Part shown: piece by piece, positions 7,368 to 16,739 of the stretch
How positions within the stretch are numbered: the stretch's first letter is position 1
How the letters are laid out: each line of letters begins with the position of its first letter
Assembly (NCBI GenBank): GCA_021777105.1
Contig: JAIQZQ010000004.1
Location: forward strand, 1-64,000
Reading direction: 5' to 3'
Length of the DNA stretch: 64,000 bases
Source: Candidatus Anammoxibacter sp.
Lineage (GTDB): Bacteria > Planctomycetota > Brocadiia > Brocadiales > Anammoxibacteraceae
Position numbers and translations under genes: made by a program
Notes under the pieces: generated by a model
The model's database searches: none
What the model saw: only the letters and a program-made list of their open reading frames with translations
Told to the model about the DNA's origin: nothing

Positions 7368-9593
7368 ATGCAAACAGGAAATAACAACAATTTAATAGAA
7401 TACCTCAAAACTGTGGATGTCTTTAATAATTTAGAGGTCTCCACTCTGCAAGCTCTCGCCGACAACACCAGTAGTGTAATGTTAAACAGAGATGAAACTC
7501 TGTTTAAAAAAGGAGATGCCGCGGACGCAATGTTTGTTGTTAAAAGCGGAATGTTGGCGGTTTTTATGCCGGGAAATGATGGAAAAGAAGTCGAGGTGGG
7601 AGAGATCGGGACCGGAAGCATAGCGGGTGAAATTCAATTCCTTACAGGCGGCAAGCGCACTGCCACCATCTGCGCTAAGGAAGACGCTGAGTTAATTAAA
7701 CTTTATAAAACAATTTTTGACACTATTCAATCAGATCTATCCGTTTTTTTGCAACGAATAAATGAAATTATTCAGTATCGTTTACGGCATAGTCAATTAT
7801 CGGTAATTTTGCCGAAACTTTTTGGATCGCTTAGCAGCGGCGAAATTAAGGCAATAGAGAAGAATGCAGAGCGTGTTACAATCACGCGAGGCAAAACGCT
7901 TTTTCATCAAGGAGAACAAACAGACGCTTTTTATATCCTTTTAAATGACCATTTAGGAGTTTCAATTAAGGACGGCGCCAAAAAAGCAGTGATGGTAAAC
8001 CAAATATACAGCGGCGAAAGCGTTGGAGAAATATCCTTGATAACGGACGGCATCCATAGCGCGACCGTATATGCGATGCGTAATTCAGAATTAGTTAAAT
8101 TCTCAAAAACCGCTTTTCATAGATTTCTTAAGATGTATCCGGAACTTTCAACACAAATCATGCAAATGATTGTGCGCAGGCTGCACCGGGCGCAACGCGC
8201 CACAAAGAGAAAGAAAAGCTGCGCAATTATTGCTGTTGCGCCTGTAAACCCTGAAGCTCCCATGGGAGAATTTACAAAACGGTTAATTACGGCGCTTTCC
8301 GCTCAAGGTTCAATGCTTCATGTAAACAGTAAAAGCCTGGACACTTTCCTGGAAACTCCTGGAATATCTCAAATATCAGAACAAGACCATAACATGATAC
8401 GTGTGGCAACCTGGTTTAATTTACAGGAAGAAAAATATCGTTTTATCATATGCGAAACTGATAACTCCGTGTCTAACTGGACAAAACATTGCCTCAGTCT
8501 TGCAGAGCATGTCGTCCTTATCGGCAGCGCTTCATCTGATTCCGGTTTAGGTGAAATAGAGTCAAAATTGATTTATCATGAACAGAAAGAGCAAGGTGTG
8601 CGCTATACATTAATCTTGTTGCACCCTAACGGTCACAACCTGCCCGCAGGCACAAAAAAATGGCTGGAAAAGAGACCGATCTCTATGCATCACCATATTC
8701 GTATGGATAATAACGCGGATTTCCATAGAGTGGCGCGCTTTATTTCAGAACGCGAGATAGGATTGGCCCTTAGCGGGGGCGGGGCAAGGGGTTTTGCTCA
8801 TATCGGAGCATTTCGAGCTTTTGAGGAGTCGGAAACACCGGTAGATATAATAGGGGGCGTTAGTATGGGGTCGCTTGTAGGCGCCTTCTATGCCATGGGG
8901 TGGAGTTACGAAACTATGGTTGGGATGTGCAACTTCAGCGCTTCAGACATGATTTTTGACCTCACACTTCCATTTTCATCCATACTATCCGGGAAAAAGT
9001 TTGTTAAAGCTCTTGAAGACCATTTTGGGGATACACAGATAGAAGATCTCTGGCTTCCATATTTTTGTGTTTCAACTAATTTAACAAGGGCGGAAACCAA
9101 AACCCACAGGACAGGGCCTTTATGGGAAGCTCTCCAGGCCAGCAATGCCGCCCCCGGCATATTCCCTCCTGTTGTGTTGGATAAAGAGCTTCATGTAGAC
9201 GGATGCCTTTTAAGCAACCTCCCCGCCACGGAAATGAGAGAGTTGTGCAACGGCGCGGTGGTGGGCATTGATGTGACGCCTCCTGTTGATTTGGCTGAAA
9301 ACACACCGTATAAAAAAGGCCTTTCCGGTTGGCGCATCTTGTGGAGTAAATTAAATCCTTTTGCTAAAACAATCACTATTCCCAGCATTGCCTCGATTTT
9401 AAGGCGATCAGGGGAGATTGCAAGCATTGCAAACAGAAGACAGGTTATTGAAAACAGTGTTGATCTATATCTTCGATTGCCTGCTGAAAAATATAATGTG
9501 CAGGATTATAAATTAGCAAAACAAATTATTGATGATGGTTATATTTATACAAAACAGGAAATGGCAAAAAATCAATTGACGGGAAAACTGTAA
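7368..9593 (+). CDS. NTE-like patatin phospholipase with two cyclic-nucleotide-binding domains, copy 2
   Basis: 741 residues, the close paralogue of the protein at 3947 with the same order: two cNMP-binding domains (about 15-260, with GEIQFLTGGKRTATI and GESVGEISLITDGIHSATVY), a 200-residue linker, and a patatin domain. All catalytic features are canonical here: GGGARGFAHIG oxyanion loop (about 470), GVSMG nucleophile elbow (about 498) and VDGC Asp (about 611). It probably hydrolyses membrane (lyso)phospholipids under control of a bound nucleotide or a partner. Upstream noncoding sequence (GATAAGAATCGTTCAAT to the ATG) also resembles that of copy 1, so a whole promoter-gene unit was duplicated. 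A receiver gene starts 36 bases downstream. Confidence 0.9.
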   Translation: MQTGNNNNLIEYLKTVDVFNNLEVSTLQALADNTSSVMLNRDETLFKKGDAADAMFVVKSGMLAVFMPGNDGKEVEVGEIGTGSIAGEIQFLTGGKRTATICAKEDAELIKLYKTIFDTIQSDLSVFLQRINEIIQYRLRHSQLSVILPKLFGSLSSGEIKAIEKNAERVTITRGKTLFHQGEQTDAFYILLNDHLGVSIKDGAKKAVMVNQIYSGESVGEISLITDGIHSATVYAMRNSELVKFSKTAFHRFLKMYPELSTQIMQMIVRRLHRAQRATKRKKSCAIIAVAPVNPEAPMGEFTKRLITALSAQGSMLHVNSKSLDTFLETPGISQISEQDHNMIRVATWFNLQEEKYRFIICETDNSVSNWTKHCLSLAEHVVLIGSASSDSGLGEIESKLIYHEQKEQGVRYTLILLHPNGHNLPAGTKKWLEKRPISMHHHIRMDNNADFHRVARFISEREIGLALSGGGARGFAHIGAFRAFEESETPVDIIGGVSMGSLVGAFYAMGWSYETMVGMCNFSASDMIFDLTLPFSSILSGKKFVKALEDHFGDTQIEDLWLPYFCVSTNLTRAETKTHRTGPLWEALQASNAAPGIFPPVVLDKELHVDGCLLSNLPATEMRELCNGAVVGIDVTPPVDLAENTPYKKGLSGWRILWSKLNPFAKTITIPSIASILRRSGEIASIANRRQVIENSVDLYLRLPAEKYNVQDYKLAKQIIDDGYIYTKQEMAKNQLTGKL

Positions 9594-9629
9594 AACCAGG
9601 ACGACATCTTTAAAAAAGGAAGGCCCATT

Positions 9630-10106
9630 ATGAAAGAAGACAATTTAGACATAACCGGCATGGAAATAATGATAGTAGACGACAAGCCGGAAAATATAGA
9701 CGTTTTAAGAAAAACAATAGAGGGGGAGGGATTTAAAATATCATTTGCCCTTGATGGGGCAACTGCTTTAAAATTGTTGGAGAAGTCCATGCCTGATCTA
9801 ATATTATTAGACATTATGATGCCTGTAATGGGCGGATTTGAAATCTGCAAAAGGTTAAAGGCCAACCCGGACACATGTGATATACCTGTTATTTTTCTTT
9901 CAGCGAAAACCGATACCGATGATATCGCAAAAGGGTTTAAGCTTGGCGCGGCTGATTATATTACCAAACCATTTATACCCGGCGAAGTTTGCGCAAGAGT
10001 GCGAACAAATCTTCAACTGGTTTTGGCCCGCAACTATCTCGCTTCAACACTGCGCCGGCTTGAAGAGAAAAACAAACAACAGCCGGATGATCATGAAGAA
10101 TCATAA
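9630..10106 (+). CDS. Single-domain response regulator, copy 2
   Basis: 158 residues, strongly similar to the regulator at 6610 in its first 140. The receiver pocket (IMIVDDKPENIDVLRK), phosphoacceptor Asp in LILLDIMMPVMGGF, Ser in FLSAKTDTDD and Lys in DYITKPF are all present. The C-terminal helix is shorter than in the other two copies. AAAAAGGAAGG just upstream gives a strong ribosome binding site. It is placed 36 bases after the second patatin gene, so co-transcription is likely, and a phosphorylation-dependent partner role is plausible. No kinase gene is nearby. Confidence 0.9.
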   Translation: MKEDNLDITGMEIMIVDDKPENIDVLRKTIEGEGFKISFALDGATALKLLEKSMPDLILLDIMMPVMGGFEICKRLKANPDTCDIPVIFLSAKTDTDDIAKGFKLGAADYITKPFIPGEVCARVRTNLQLVLARNYLASTLRRLEEKNKQQPDDHEES

Positions 10107-10270
10107 AATATTATTTAATGCGCCGGCAAAGTTATATATACCAAAAAAATTGTAAATTTTTACCAAAACTTTAGTTCACTTTTAACTTTAGGGCGCTTTA
10201 GTCACTTTTCCGGTTTATTTGGATTTGTAAATGGTAGTAATACTTTTGGGATTTTATTTAGGGAGTTATT

Positions 10271-10843
10271 ATGAAAATCAAAGATTTAGACCTGTCCGGG
10301 ATGGAGATATTGATAGTTGACGATGTGCAGGCAAATATTGATGTCTTAAGGAAAACATTAGAATCTGAAAATTATACGATATCATTTGCCCCTGCCGGCA
10401 AGATCGGATTGGAGTTGGCTGAGCTTTCAATGCCGGCTCTAATACTTTTGGATATTATGATGCCTGAAATGGATGGTTTTGAAACATGCGAAAAGCTAAA
10501 AGCCAACCCTAAAACATGCGATATACCGGTCATATTCCTTTCCGCAAAAAATGATACTGACGATATCGTAAAAGGTTTTAAACTTGGAGCAATAGATTAT
10601 ATAACAAAACCATTCCAACAGGACGAAGTGTGCGCAAGGGTAAAAACACACCTTACTTTAGCGCTGCAAGAAAAAAAACTGGTTTCAGTATATAAACAAT
10701 TAGAATCAAAAAGTGAACATTTAGAGGAAATGATTAAGTTTAAAGACGAGTTTCTTGAAGCGACTTTACGCGACCTCCAGGACCCTGAAAAATCTAAAGA
10801 GGTTATAGAGAAACTGGTAAATTTACAGAAATTATTAAAATAG
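10271..10843 (+). CDS. Single-domain response regulator, copy 3
   Basis: 190 residues with receiver domain (ILIVDDVQANIDVLRKTLES, Asp in LILLDIMMPEMDGF, Ser in FLSAKNDTDD, Lys in DYITKPF) and a C-terminal coiled coil of about 55 residues resembling that of the copy at 6610 (ELQSS..DLQN versus FKDEFLEATLRDLQD). A ribosome binding site AGGGAG precedes the ATG. Being the third receiver gene of this type in 4 kb, it probably arose by the same tandem amplification, but it has no patatin partner of its own. Confidence 0.9.
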   Translation: MKIKDLDLSGMEILIVDDVQANIDVLRKTLESENYTISFAPAGKIGLELAELSMPALILLDIMMPEMDGFETCEKLKANPKTCDIPVIFLSAKNDTDDIVKGFKLGAIDYITKPFQQDEVCARVKTHLTLALQEKKLVSVYKQLESKSEHLEEMIKFKDEFLEATLRDLQDPEKSKEVIEKLVNLQKLLK

Positions 10844-11383
10844 AAGCTAAGGAACCCGGATTAACCGGATAAGTAAAAAGTCAAAAGCGGATTAACCACA
10901 AATCCTCACAAATCGACACTAATAAAATATCAAGTTGTTTTTTTCGAGCCCAAGTCTTCGACTTGAACCAAATAAATCCCAGCCCTTTGAAGGTGGTTGC
11001 AAAACCTTCGCATTTCCTGTTGTAATGTAGGCGCGTCCTCGCGCCGTACGCGTTTGAAGAAGATATTTTCAATTTTGCGGCGCCCCATAAACAAGAGATT
11101 TCAACACATAGGCTTTCCCAAACCGGATTTTGTAGCGATATATATTGTAATAAAAATATACCGCTTATTCCCCCTCCCTTGATGGGAGTGGTTAGGGGAG
11201 GGTGATAAGAAACGCTTAATAATTTTAACGCGATTTGGGGCTAATTTAGCGCTTGCATCAAATCTTGGTATGATATATTATCAAACTGAGTAAATGATTA
11301 ACAAAAAAGCATTACAAAGATTTTAGATGCAATATCCGGTCAATAAAAATTCACGTTCACTATGAGATTAAGAGGGTGATTTA
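10844..11383. other. Noncoding region with dispersed repeats
   Basis: 540 bases with no credible gene. It contains a GTAGGCGCGTCCTCGCGCCG palindrome near 11028 (a similar one lies near 12003) and, at about 11160-11222, a further copy of the CCCTCCCTTGATGGGAG repeat. The last 100 bases before the next gene are AT-rich and could carry its promoter. Confidence 0.5.
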
Positions 11384-11743
11384 ATGTTTAAAGTAATAGA
11401 AGGAATATATCATAAAGGGAAAATTTGTATTCCTCAATCTACTGATATGATAGACGAAACAAAAGTTCTCATTATCTTTACGGATAATTCCGGCGAATCA
11501 GTTCATATAGATAAACCTTTAGTCGAATTGCCGGTGACAAATTCCGCGGAACCGGACAAATTGAAGTTAGAAGATATTGATGTGACAATCAGCACAAAAG
11601 AGAAGTATGAAAAAGAATTGTTAGCGCAAAATCATGAAGGCGAAGACAATGAGCGGCCAGGTTTCTTTACGTCAAAACCGATTAATATAGGCTATACTGA
11701 CGCTGACATGCTGGACGGAATAATTGGAGGCGTAAAGAATTGA
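11384..11743 (+). CDS. Putative antitoxin of a PIN-type toxin-antitoxin pair
   Basis: 119 residues, starting MFKVIEGIYHKGKICI, a short beta segment like that of small antitoxin or DUF104-type proteins, followed by a charged C-terminal half. It overlaps the next ORF by 4 bases (GTGA/ATTGA junction region at 11740), the usual arrangement of antitoxin and toxin. I do not recognise a clear DNA-binding motif. Function is inferred mainly from its position before a PIN-domain start. AGAGGGTG upstream of the ATG is an acceptable ribosome binding site. Confidence 0.55.
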   Translation: MFKVIEGIYHKGKICIPQSTDMIDETKVLIIFTDNSGESVHIDKPLVELPVTNSAEPDKLKLEDIDVTISTKEKYEKELLAQNHEGEDNERPGFFTSKPINIGYTDADMLDGIIGGVKN

Positions 11744-12000
11744 AAAAACTCTTTGTCGATACTTCCTTTCTTGTCGCATTTTGCAATATGAATGATAAAA
11801 ATCATACTGATTTAAAATACTTCCGTAACATTTTCCGCCATAAATTTAGAGAGTTGTTTTTCCAATTCTGCAAAATTGCGAATCTTAAATCAACAATTAT
11901 CATCCTGTTCCTTTCTCCCCTTTTTTCGCTAAATTCTGTTTTTAAAACCCCGAAGCTTTCCTTAACTGTTGAATTCAACACGACTTCCAAAATAATGTAG
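11740..12000 (+). pseudogene. Truncated PIN-domain toxin
   Basis: The first about 24 residues, KKLFVDTSFLVAFCNMNDKNH, are a clear PIN-domain N-terminus with the first metal-binding Asp (VDTS). From about codon 25 the frame changes to unrelated, low-complexity sequence (..FRNIFRHKFRELFFQFCK..) and ends at 2000 bases short of any acidic C-terminal motif; the later PIN catalytic acids are absent. Translation starts at a TTG or GTG-like codon overlapping the antitoxin stop. An insertion or deletion at about 11810 has inactivated the toxin, leaving the antitoxin gene behind. Confidence 0.6.
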
Positions 12001-12994
12001 TGTAGGCGCCTCCCCGCGCCGTGTCAGGCAAGTAAAGCCTATACGTTCAAATTAAGTAATCATGCGTTGAAATCGCTTGCTAATGAGCCCCCGCAAAATT
12101 TAAACAATCTTCCTCAAACGCAGACGGCGCCGGGACAAGCTCCATTCCCAAACTCCGTTTCCTGCCTGGATGCGGTTTAGAAAATTGTTTAAATTCCAAG
12201 CAATGGATGTTGTGTTTCGTCCCTCTATCCAACCTACATGCTGGATGCTGGATGCTACATACTGGATGACGTACGCTTGTTAGGTGTGCAATTTTGGGTT
12301 GGTATATTTTGCTTTTGGTTAGCGAAACCGAAGGTTCTCACCCAATTGACGGAATATTGAAATTAAATATATACCTTTAATTCCCCCTCCCTTGATGGGA
12401 GGGGTTAGGGAAGGGTGGTAAAAATCGCTCTTTTTCACAATGAATGTTGGGTTTCGTCCCTCTACCCAACCTACTTTTTATAAAACCGTTGTTTTTCCAC
12501 CATTTGCAGCCCCAAATCATAGTTTGCCCGCAATCCGAATTATCCAACCTTTTCTTTAATTGTCAAAACAGTTAAAACAAGATATAATGACCGCCTGTTT
12601 GTATGGTAGAGCGCAAAAGCAGTTTTGTAGGTTGGGTAGAGCGCTAGCGAAACCCAACATCGTTTGAAAAGATCAAAAGTACTTCGTAATTACTCAGCAT
12701 AAACTCAGAGAAAAGCGAATTTCGAACATCGAATTTCGAATAATGAAGTAAGAGCGAAAAATTGTGTAGGTTGGGTAGAGCTCTAGCGAAACCCAACATC
12801 AAATTAAAAAACCATATATAATTTGAGTTTTAAAGGCGCAATAAGCGCTGAACAGTGGCACAGGCATCCTGCCTGTGATCAATTAAAACACAGGCAAGGA
12901 TGCCTGTGCCACTATTTCTTTATGGAGCAATCTGCAAGATTGCGCCGGTTGTAAATATTATTTCAACCTTTTTACTTGTCAAAGGGTGTTTATT
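12001..12994. other. Noncoding repeat-rich region upstream of the DGR
   Basis: About 1 kb without a gene. REP-like hairpins with the GTAGGTTGGGTAGAG..CGAAACCCAACA pattern occur at about 12207-12237 and 12444-12473 (both reversed), 12627-12660 and 12766-12799. A CCCTCCCTTGATGGGAGGGG repeat lies at about 12365-12433, and a CACAGGCA foldback repeat at 12853-12913. A CTGGATG short tandem repeat lies near 12240-12268. The TTTACTTGTC..AAAGGG segment before 12995 provides the ribosome binding site of the next gene. Confidence 0.6.
12853..12913. repeat. AGTGGCACAGGCA foldback repeat, copy 1
   Basis: AGTGGCACAGGCATCC and its complement GGATGCCTGTGCCACT form a long hairpin around a CTGTG..CACAG inner stem. 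The same element recurs at 19007-19067 and 27070-27127. Confidence 0.7.
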
Positions 12995-15900
12995 ATGAAA
13001 ATACGTTATCTACACATATCAGACCTGCATTTTGCCGTTAAAGAGGAAGCTTTTAATCAAGGGCTTGTAACCCGCGCAATGGTAAAAAAGATCAAGGAGT
13101 TTGATGATAAAGTTGACTTTATCATCATAACCGGCGATCTTGTCTATTCCGGGAAAAAGGATGAATTTGATATTGCCGAACAATTCTGTAATGAACTTTT
13201 GAATGCCTGCAATTTAACAAATAAAAACATCTTCGTCGTTCCCGGCAATCATGATTTGGACAGGGAGGGCATGAACAAGGCAGTTGTTAAACGTATCTAT
13301 TCGTTTAATAAGCAGGATGAAGTAAACGAAATATTAGAGGATGAAACAATGCATCCCTTTATTATGAGCAAATTTGATAATTTTAACGCCTTTGCCTCAA
13401 AAGTTATGGGTAGAGAACTGTTTAACCCTGAAATAACCGGTTATCTTGAATCCCTCACAATTAATAAAAACAATCAGAATTGCAATGTAAACTTAATGGG
13501 CCTCAATTCATCCCTGTTTGCCGGTTATGAAGGCGACGATAAACAAAAGTTGGCCTTGGGATTGTATCAAATAGAGCCTTGTTTGGAAAAACTGGACAAT
13601 AATAATATAAGCATCGGTTTCTTCCACCACCCATTTTCATGCTACCACCCTGAAGATAAATTTTGTGAGAAAAAATTGGTAAGGGAGTTAGACCTAATCC
13701 TTACGGGGCATTGTCATTCGTCTGAAAATGTTAGCATAATTAGCCGCGCGGGACAAACTGTTTTGATAAGCGCCGGCGCGTCATTTGAAACAAGGGAAAG
13801 CTATAATTCGTTTAATGTGGTTGAGCTGGACACTGAAACCGGCGCCGGCAAAGCTATAGATTATAAATATATTTTTGACGACGGAGTGTGGATAAGGGAT
13901 AAAAATGCCAATCCGGATGAGGAAGATGGCTCCTTTCCTTTTCAAATTCAAAGAATGGCAAAAGCTAATGAAGTTCCACAGCTACCGGTAAAGGAGTCAA
14001 TGGTTGTTGACAAAAGTATCCCGTTAATAAGGATTAATTACAATCCAAACGAAGTCTTGCGCGCCTACAGAAATATGCTGATAAACAAGCTTCAACGCCT
14101 CCCACTGAGCGGAATAGATGTGGGCGCGAGCGACGCTGAGAATAACCGGGAGAAGATGGAGCTGGACAGCGTATACATAGAGCTGGATACAAAAACATTT
14201 GTGGAAATAGAAGATAAAGATAGTGAAAAGGGTGATTTTAAGCTCGGGTATAAAGATACACGCCCTCTTTCAGCTCTGGAAGCTGCGACAAAACATAGAT
14301 GCCTGGTTATCCTTGGCGATCCCGGCTCAGGCAAATCCACGTTTGTAAACCATCTTGCCCTTAGTTTTGCGTCGCAAAATGAAAATAAAGATATTAATGA
14401 TAAAAAAAGCAATGATATTTGGCCTGAAAGCGCTGGTAAAGTAGTTCCAATCCATATCATTCTGCGGGATTTTATTAAATCTGTTCCTGAAAGCGAAAAA
14501 AAGGCGGAGGTTAGGCATTTATGGGAATTTATCTGCAAACGTTTACGCGACCAAAAACTAGAGAATGCTGATGTTTTGCTTGAAGAAGCCCTTGATAATG
14601 GAACCGCTTTGGTCCTGTTGGACGGCCTTGATGAAATAACCGTTAAAGAGAAACGCGTTTTTGTGCGCAATGCCGTAGACGAGTTTGCTCAGAGGTATGA
14701 CAAATGCAGGTTAGTGGTCACATGCCGGACTCTCTCATATCAAAAGCCTGAGTGGCAATTAGACAAAAAAATGTTCCCGTCATTTGAACTTGCCCCGTTT
14801 GACGATGAAAAAATTGATGGTTTTATAACCGCCTGGTACGCCGACCTTGCGCGGATGGGCAATCTTGATACCGCCCGCGCTGATAATCTTGCGGCGCGGT
14901 TGAAAGTGTCTGTTACACGAAAAGACCTTTCGCTAATAGCTGACAACCCACTGCTTCTTACGGTCATGGCCCTTGTAAACACACACAAGGGAAGGCTGCC
15001 TGACGCAAGGGTTTTACTCTATGAGGAGTGTGTTGAAATACTGCTATGGCGTTGGGAGGAGATTAAAAGCTTTGATGACGATAAACAGCCAATGCTTCAG
15101 GAGCTTTTAATGGAAGCGGGAAGGACGGGGATTGATTTAAAAAAGGCTCTTTGGCAACTTGCCTTTACTGCTCACAAAGATTCAAAAAAAGACAACAGTG
15201 AATCGCTTGCTGACATCTCAAAATGGGATTTAATTAAAGGATTGTCATGTTTACATCCTGATAAAAACAAAGATTGGGCTGAAAAAGTAGTAGAAATAAT
15301 GAACATGCGGGCCGGGCTTCTGCTTGAACGCGAAACTGATGTCTACACATTCCCGCACAGGACTTTTCAGGAGTATCTGGCAGGCGCGCATCTTTCCGTA
15401 ATGCCAAGGTTTGAGGATGAGGTTATGAAATTAATAGAATCATCCAATCTATGGCGCGAGGTTATATTACTGGCCGTGGGCCGTCTTTTTCACGTGAGTG
15501 GAGAAACGGGAAGGCCGCTTTTGCTGGCGTGTAAATTGTTGACATCCGCAAAGGGAGACAGTGAAGCTGATTGGCGAAATATATGGTATGCAGGCGAAAT
15601 CTTGGTTGAAATAGGGATAAACAGGCTAACAAATGATAAATTTGATATTGATCAAAAAGAGCTAGCGCAAAAAAGGCTCGTGGAGTTGCTGGAGGGCGGC
15701 TATCTTAAACCTGTTGAACGCGCCGCCGCCGGAACGGCGCTGGGCAAAATAGGGGATACGCGGTTTGATCCCAATAAATGGCATTTGCCGAAAGATGATA
15801 ATCTTGGTTTTGTGCGTATTGAAGCCGGTAAGTTTCAAATGGGAAGCGATGAGAACGAATCAGATGCTTTTAAGGATGAGTTTCCCAGGTCTGAAGTTTC

Positions 15901-16516
15901 AATTCCTGAATTTTCGATTTCAAAGTACCCTGTAACCGTTGCTCAATTTAGGGCATTTGTTGAAGATAGCGGATATGAAGCTGGAAAGGGTTGGGAAAAC
16001 AGCGCAGATAACTCGCCTGTAACGTCTGTGTCGTGGGATGACGCAAAAGAGTATTGCAAATGGTTGAGCGAGAAACTGAAAGGAATTGGATATGGCGAAG
16101 TGAGGTTGCCAACTGAGGCGGAGTGGGAAAAGGCGGCCCGTGGAGAAGGGGCCGGCAAATATCCCTGGGGAGATGAAGCGGATATCAACAAGATGAATTT
16201 TGGTGAAACAGGTATAAATGGAGTTTCACCGGTAGGCTGTTTTCCGGGAGCCGGAAATTCGTATGGCTTGCAGGATATGAACGGCAATGTATGGGAGTGG
16301 GTTGAGGATGACTGGCATGCTGATTACAATGGGGCGCCTGATGATGGCCGGGCGTGGATTGATGATATTAATAAAAGGGGCTCTGACCGGGTTCTGCGCG
16401 GCGGTTCGTGGGCTGACTTCGCCCGTATCTGCCGTTCGGCTTCCCGTGGCAGGAACAGGTCCGGCATCCGCTTCGACTTTTTCGGTTTCCGGCTTGTCTT
16501 GCCCAGGTCAGTTTAG
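12995..16516 (+). CDS. DGR variable protein 1: metallophosphoesterase-NACHT-FGE-sulfatase/C-type lectin
   Basis: 1173 residues from the ATG at 12995, chosen over a GTG at 12986 because AAAGGG sits 8 bases before it. Residues 1-240 are a calcineurin-like phosphoesterase: HISDLHF, GDLVYSG, GNHD, and a later GHCHS. A NACHT-type STAND NTPase follows, with Walker A GDPGSGKS at about 441, Walker B LVLLDGLDE at about 540 and the downstream FPHRTFQEYLAG motif. From about 937 to the end is an FGE-sulfatase (C-type-lectin-fold) domain with RLPTEAEWEKAARGE, NGNVWEW and LRGGSW. The last 44 residues are variable repeat VR1. In related proteins the lectin fold displays diversified residues for ligand binding. 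Binding could open the NACHT switch and trigger the phosphoesterase. A role in conflict or defence is inference. Confidence 0.92.
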   Translation: MKIRYLHISDLHFAVKEEAFNQGLVTRAMVKKIKEFDDKVDFIIITGDLVYSGKKDEFDIAEQFCNELLNACNLTNKNIFVVPGNHDLDREGMNKAVVKRIYSFNKQDEVNEILEDETMHPFIMSKFDNFNAFASKVMGRELFNPEITGYLESLTINKNNQNCNVNLMGLNSSLFAGYEGDDKQKLALGLYQIEPCLEKLDNNNISIGFFHHPFSCYHPEDKFCEKKLVRELDLILTGHCHSSENVSIISRAGQTVLISAGASFETRESYNSFNVVELDTETGAGKAIDYKYIFDDGVWIRDKNANPDEEDGSFPFQIQRMAKANEVPQLPVKESMVVDKSIPLIRINYNPNEVLRAYRNMLINKLQRLPLSGIDVGASDAENNREKMELDSVYIELDTKTFVEIEDKDSEKGDFKLGYKDTRPLSALEAATKHRCLVILGDPGSGKSTFVNHLALSFASQNENKDINDKKSNDIWPESAGKVVPIHIILRDFIKSVPESEKKAEVRHLWEFICKRLRDQKLENADVLLEEALDNGTALVLLDGLDEITVKEKRVFVRNAVDEFAQRYDKCRLVVTCRTLSYQKPEWQLDKKMFPSFELAPFDDEKIDGFITAWYADLARMGNLDTARADNLAARLKVSVTRKDLSLIADNPLLLTVMALVNTHKGRLPDARVLLYEECVEILLWRWEEIKSFDDDKQPMLQELLMEAGRTGIDLKKALWQLAFTAHKDSKKDNSESLADISKWDLIKGLSCLHPDKNKDWAEKVVEIMNMRAGLLLERETDVYTFPHRTFQEYLAGAHLSVMPRFEDEVMKLIESSNLWREVILLAVGRLFHVSGETGRPLLLACKLLTSAKGDSEADWRNIWYAGEILVEIGINRLTNDKFDIDQKELAQKRLVELLEGGYLKPVERAAAGTALGKIGDTRFDPNKWHLPKDDNLGFVRIEAGKFQMGSDENESDAFKDEFPRSEVSIPEFSISKYPVTVAQFRAFVEDSGYEAGKGWENSADNSPVTSVSWDDAKEYCKWLSEKLKGIGYGEVRLPTEAEWEKAARGEGAGKYPWGDEADINKMNFGETGINGVSPVGCFPGAGNSYGLQDMNGNVWEWVEDDWHADYNGAPDDGRAWIDDINKRGSDRVLRGGSWADFARICRSASRGRNRSGIRFDFFGFRLVLPRSV
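16379..16510 (+). repeat. DGR variable repeat VR1
   Basis: 132 bases, from GGCTCT to CCCAGGTCA, aligned without gaps to TR (18485-18616). I count 14 substitutions in the variable core, all opposite template adenines (for example AAC to GAC, TTC, ATC or GGC). Non-A positions are identical until one C-to-G change in the last bases. The final conserved block GTTTCCGGCTTGTCTTGCCC is the likely IMH (initiation of mutagenic homing) region. The repeat encodes residues 1129-1172 of the upstream protein. Confidence 0.95.
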
Positions 16517-16543
16517 TAAACAAGCAGGTAAACGGAGCGCGGA

Positions 16544-16607
16544 ATCGAGTGAAGCGGATGGCGCAGGCCGTGGCGGAGCAGGCCGGAGCCATCCGGTTCG
16601 TCTCGAT
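16544..16607. repeat. Inverted-repeat element 3' of VR1
   Basis: Nested arms ATCGAG (16544-16549)/CTCGAT (16602-16607) and CGGATGGC (16555-16562)/GCCATCCG (16588-16595), with an inner GGCC/GGCC pair, can form one long imperfect hairpin or cruciform. GGAGCGCGGA flanks it on both sides as a direct repeat (16534-16543 and 16608-16617). DGR targets in other bacteria carry a hairpin just after the IMH, so this is a candidate homing-enhancing structure. Confidence 0.65.
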
Positions 16608-16626
16608 GGAGCGCGGAGTGGGTCGG

Positions 16627-16731
16627 TAATTGGTAATTGGTTATTGGTAATTGGTTATTGGTAATTGGTAATTGGTTATTGGTAATTGGTTATTGGTTAT
16701 CGGTTATCGGTTATCGGTTATCGGTAATCGG
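16627..16731. repeat. Heptanucleotide tandem repeat array after VR1
   Basis: Fifteen units of 7 bases, of the forms TAATTGG, TTATTGG, TTATCGG and TAATCGG, run without interruption. The left ten end in TTGG and the last five in TCGG. An equivalent array of pure TTATCGG follows VR2. Confidence 0.9.
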
Positions 16732-16739
16732 TGGGTTTT

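Noticed and set aside
11802..11990. Minus-strand 62-residue ORF opposite the broken PIN toxin
   Set aside because: No family resemblance. Could be a fragment of an inserted element but cannot be supported as a gene.
16287..16664. ORF of 125 residues overlapping VR1
   Set aside because: Alternative frame of the variable protein gene and the heptanucleotide array.
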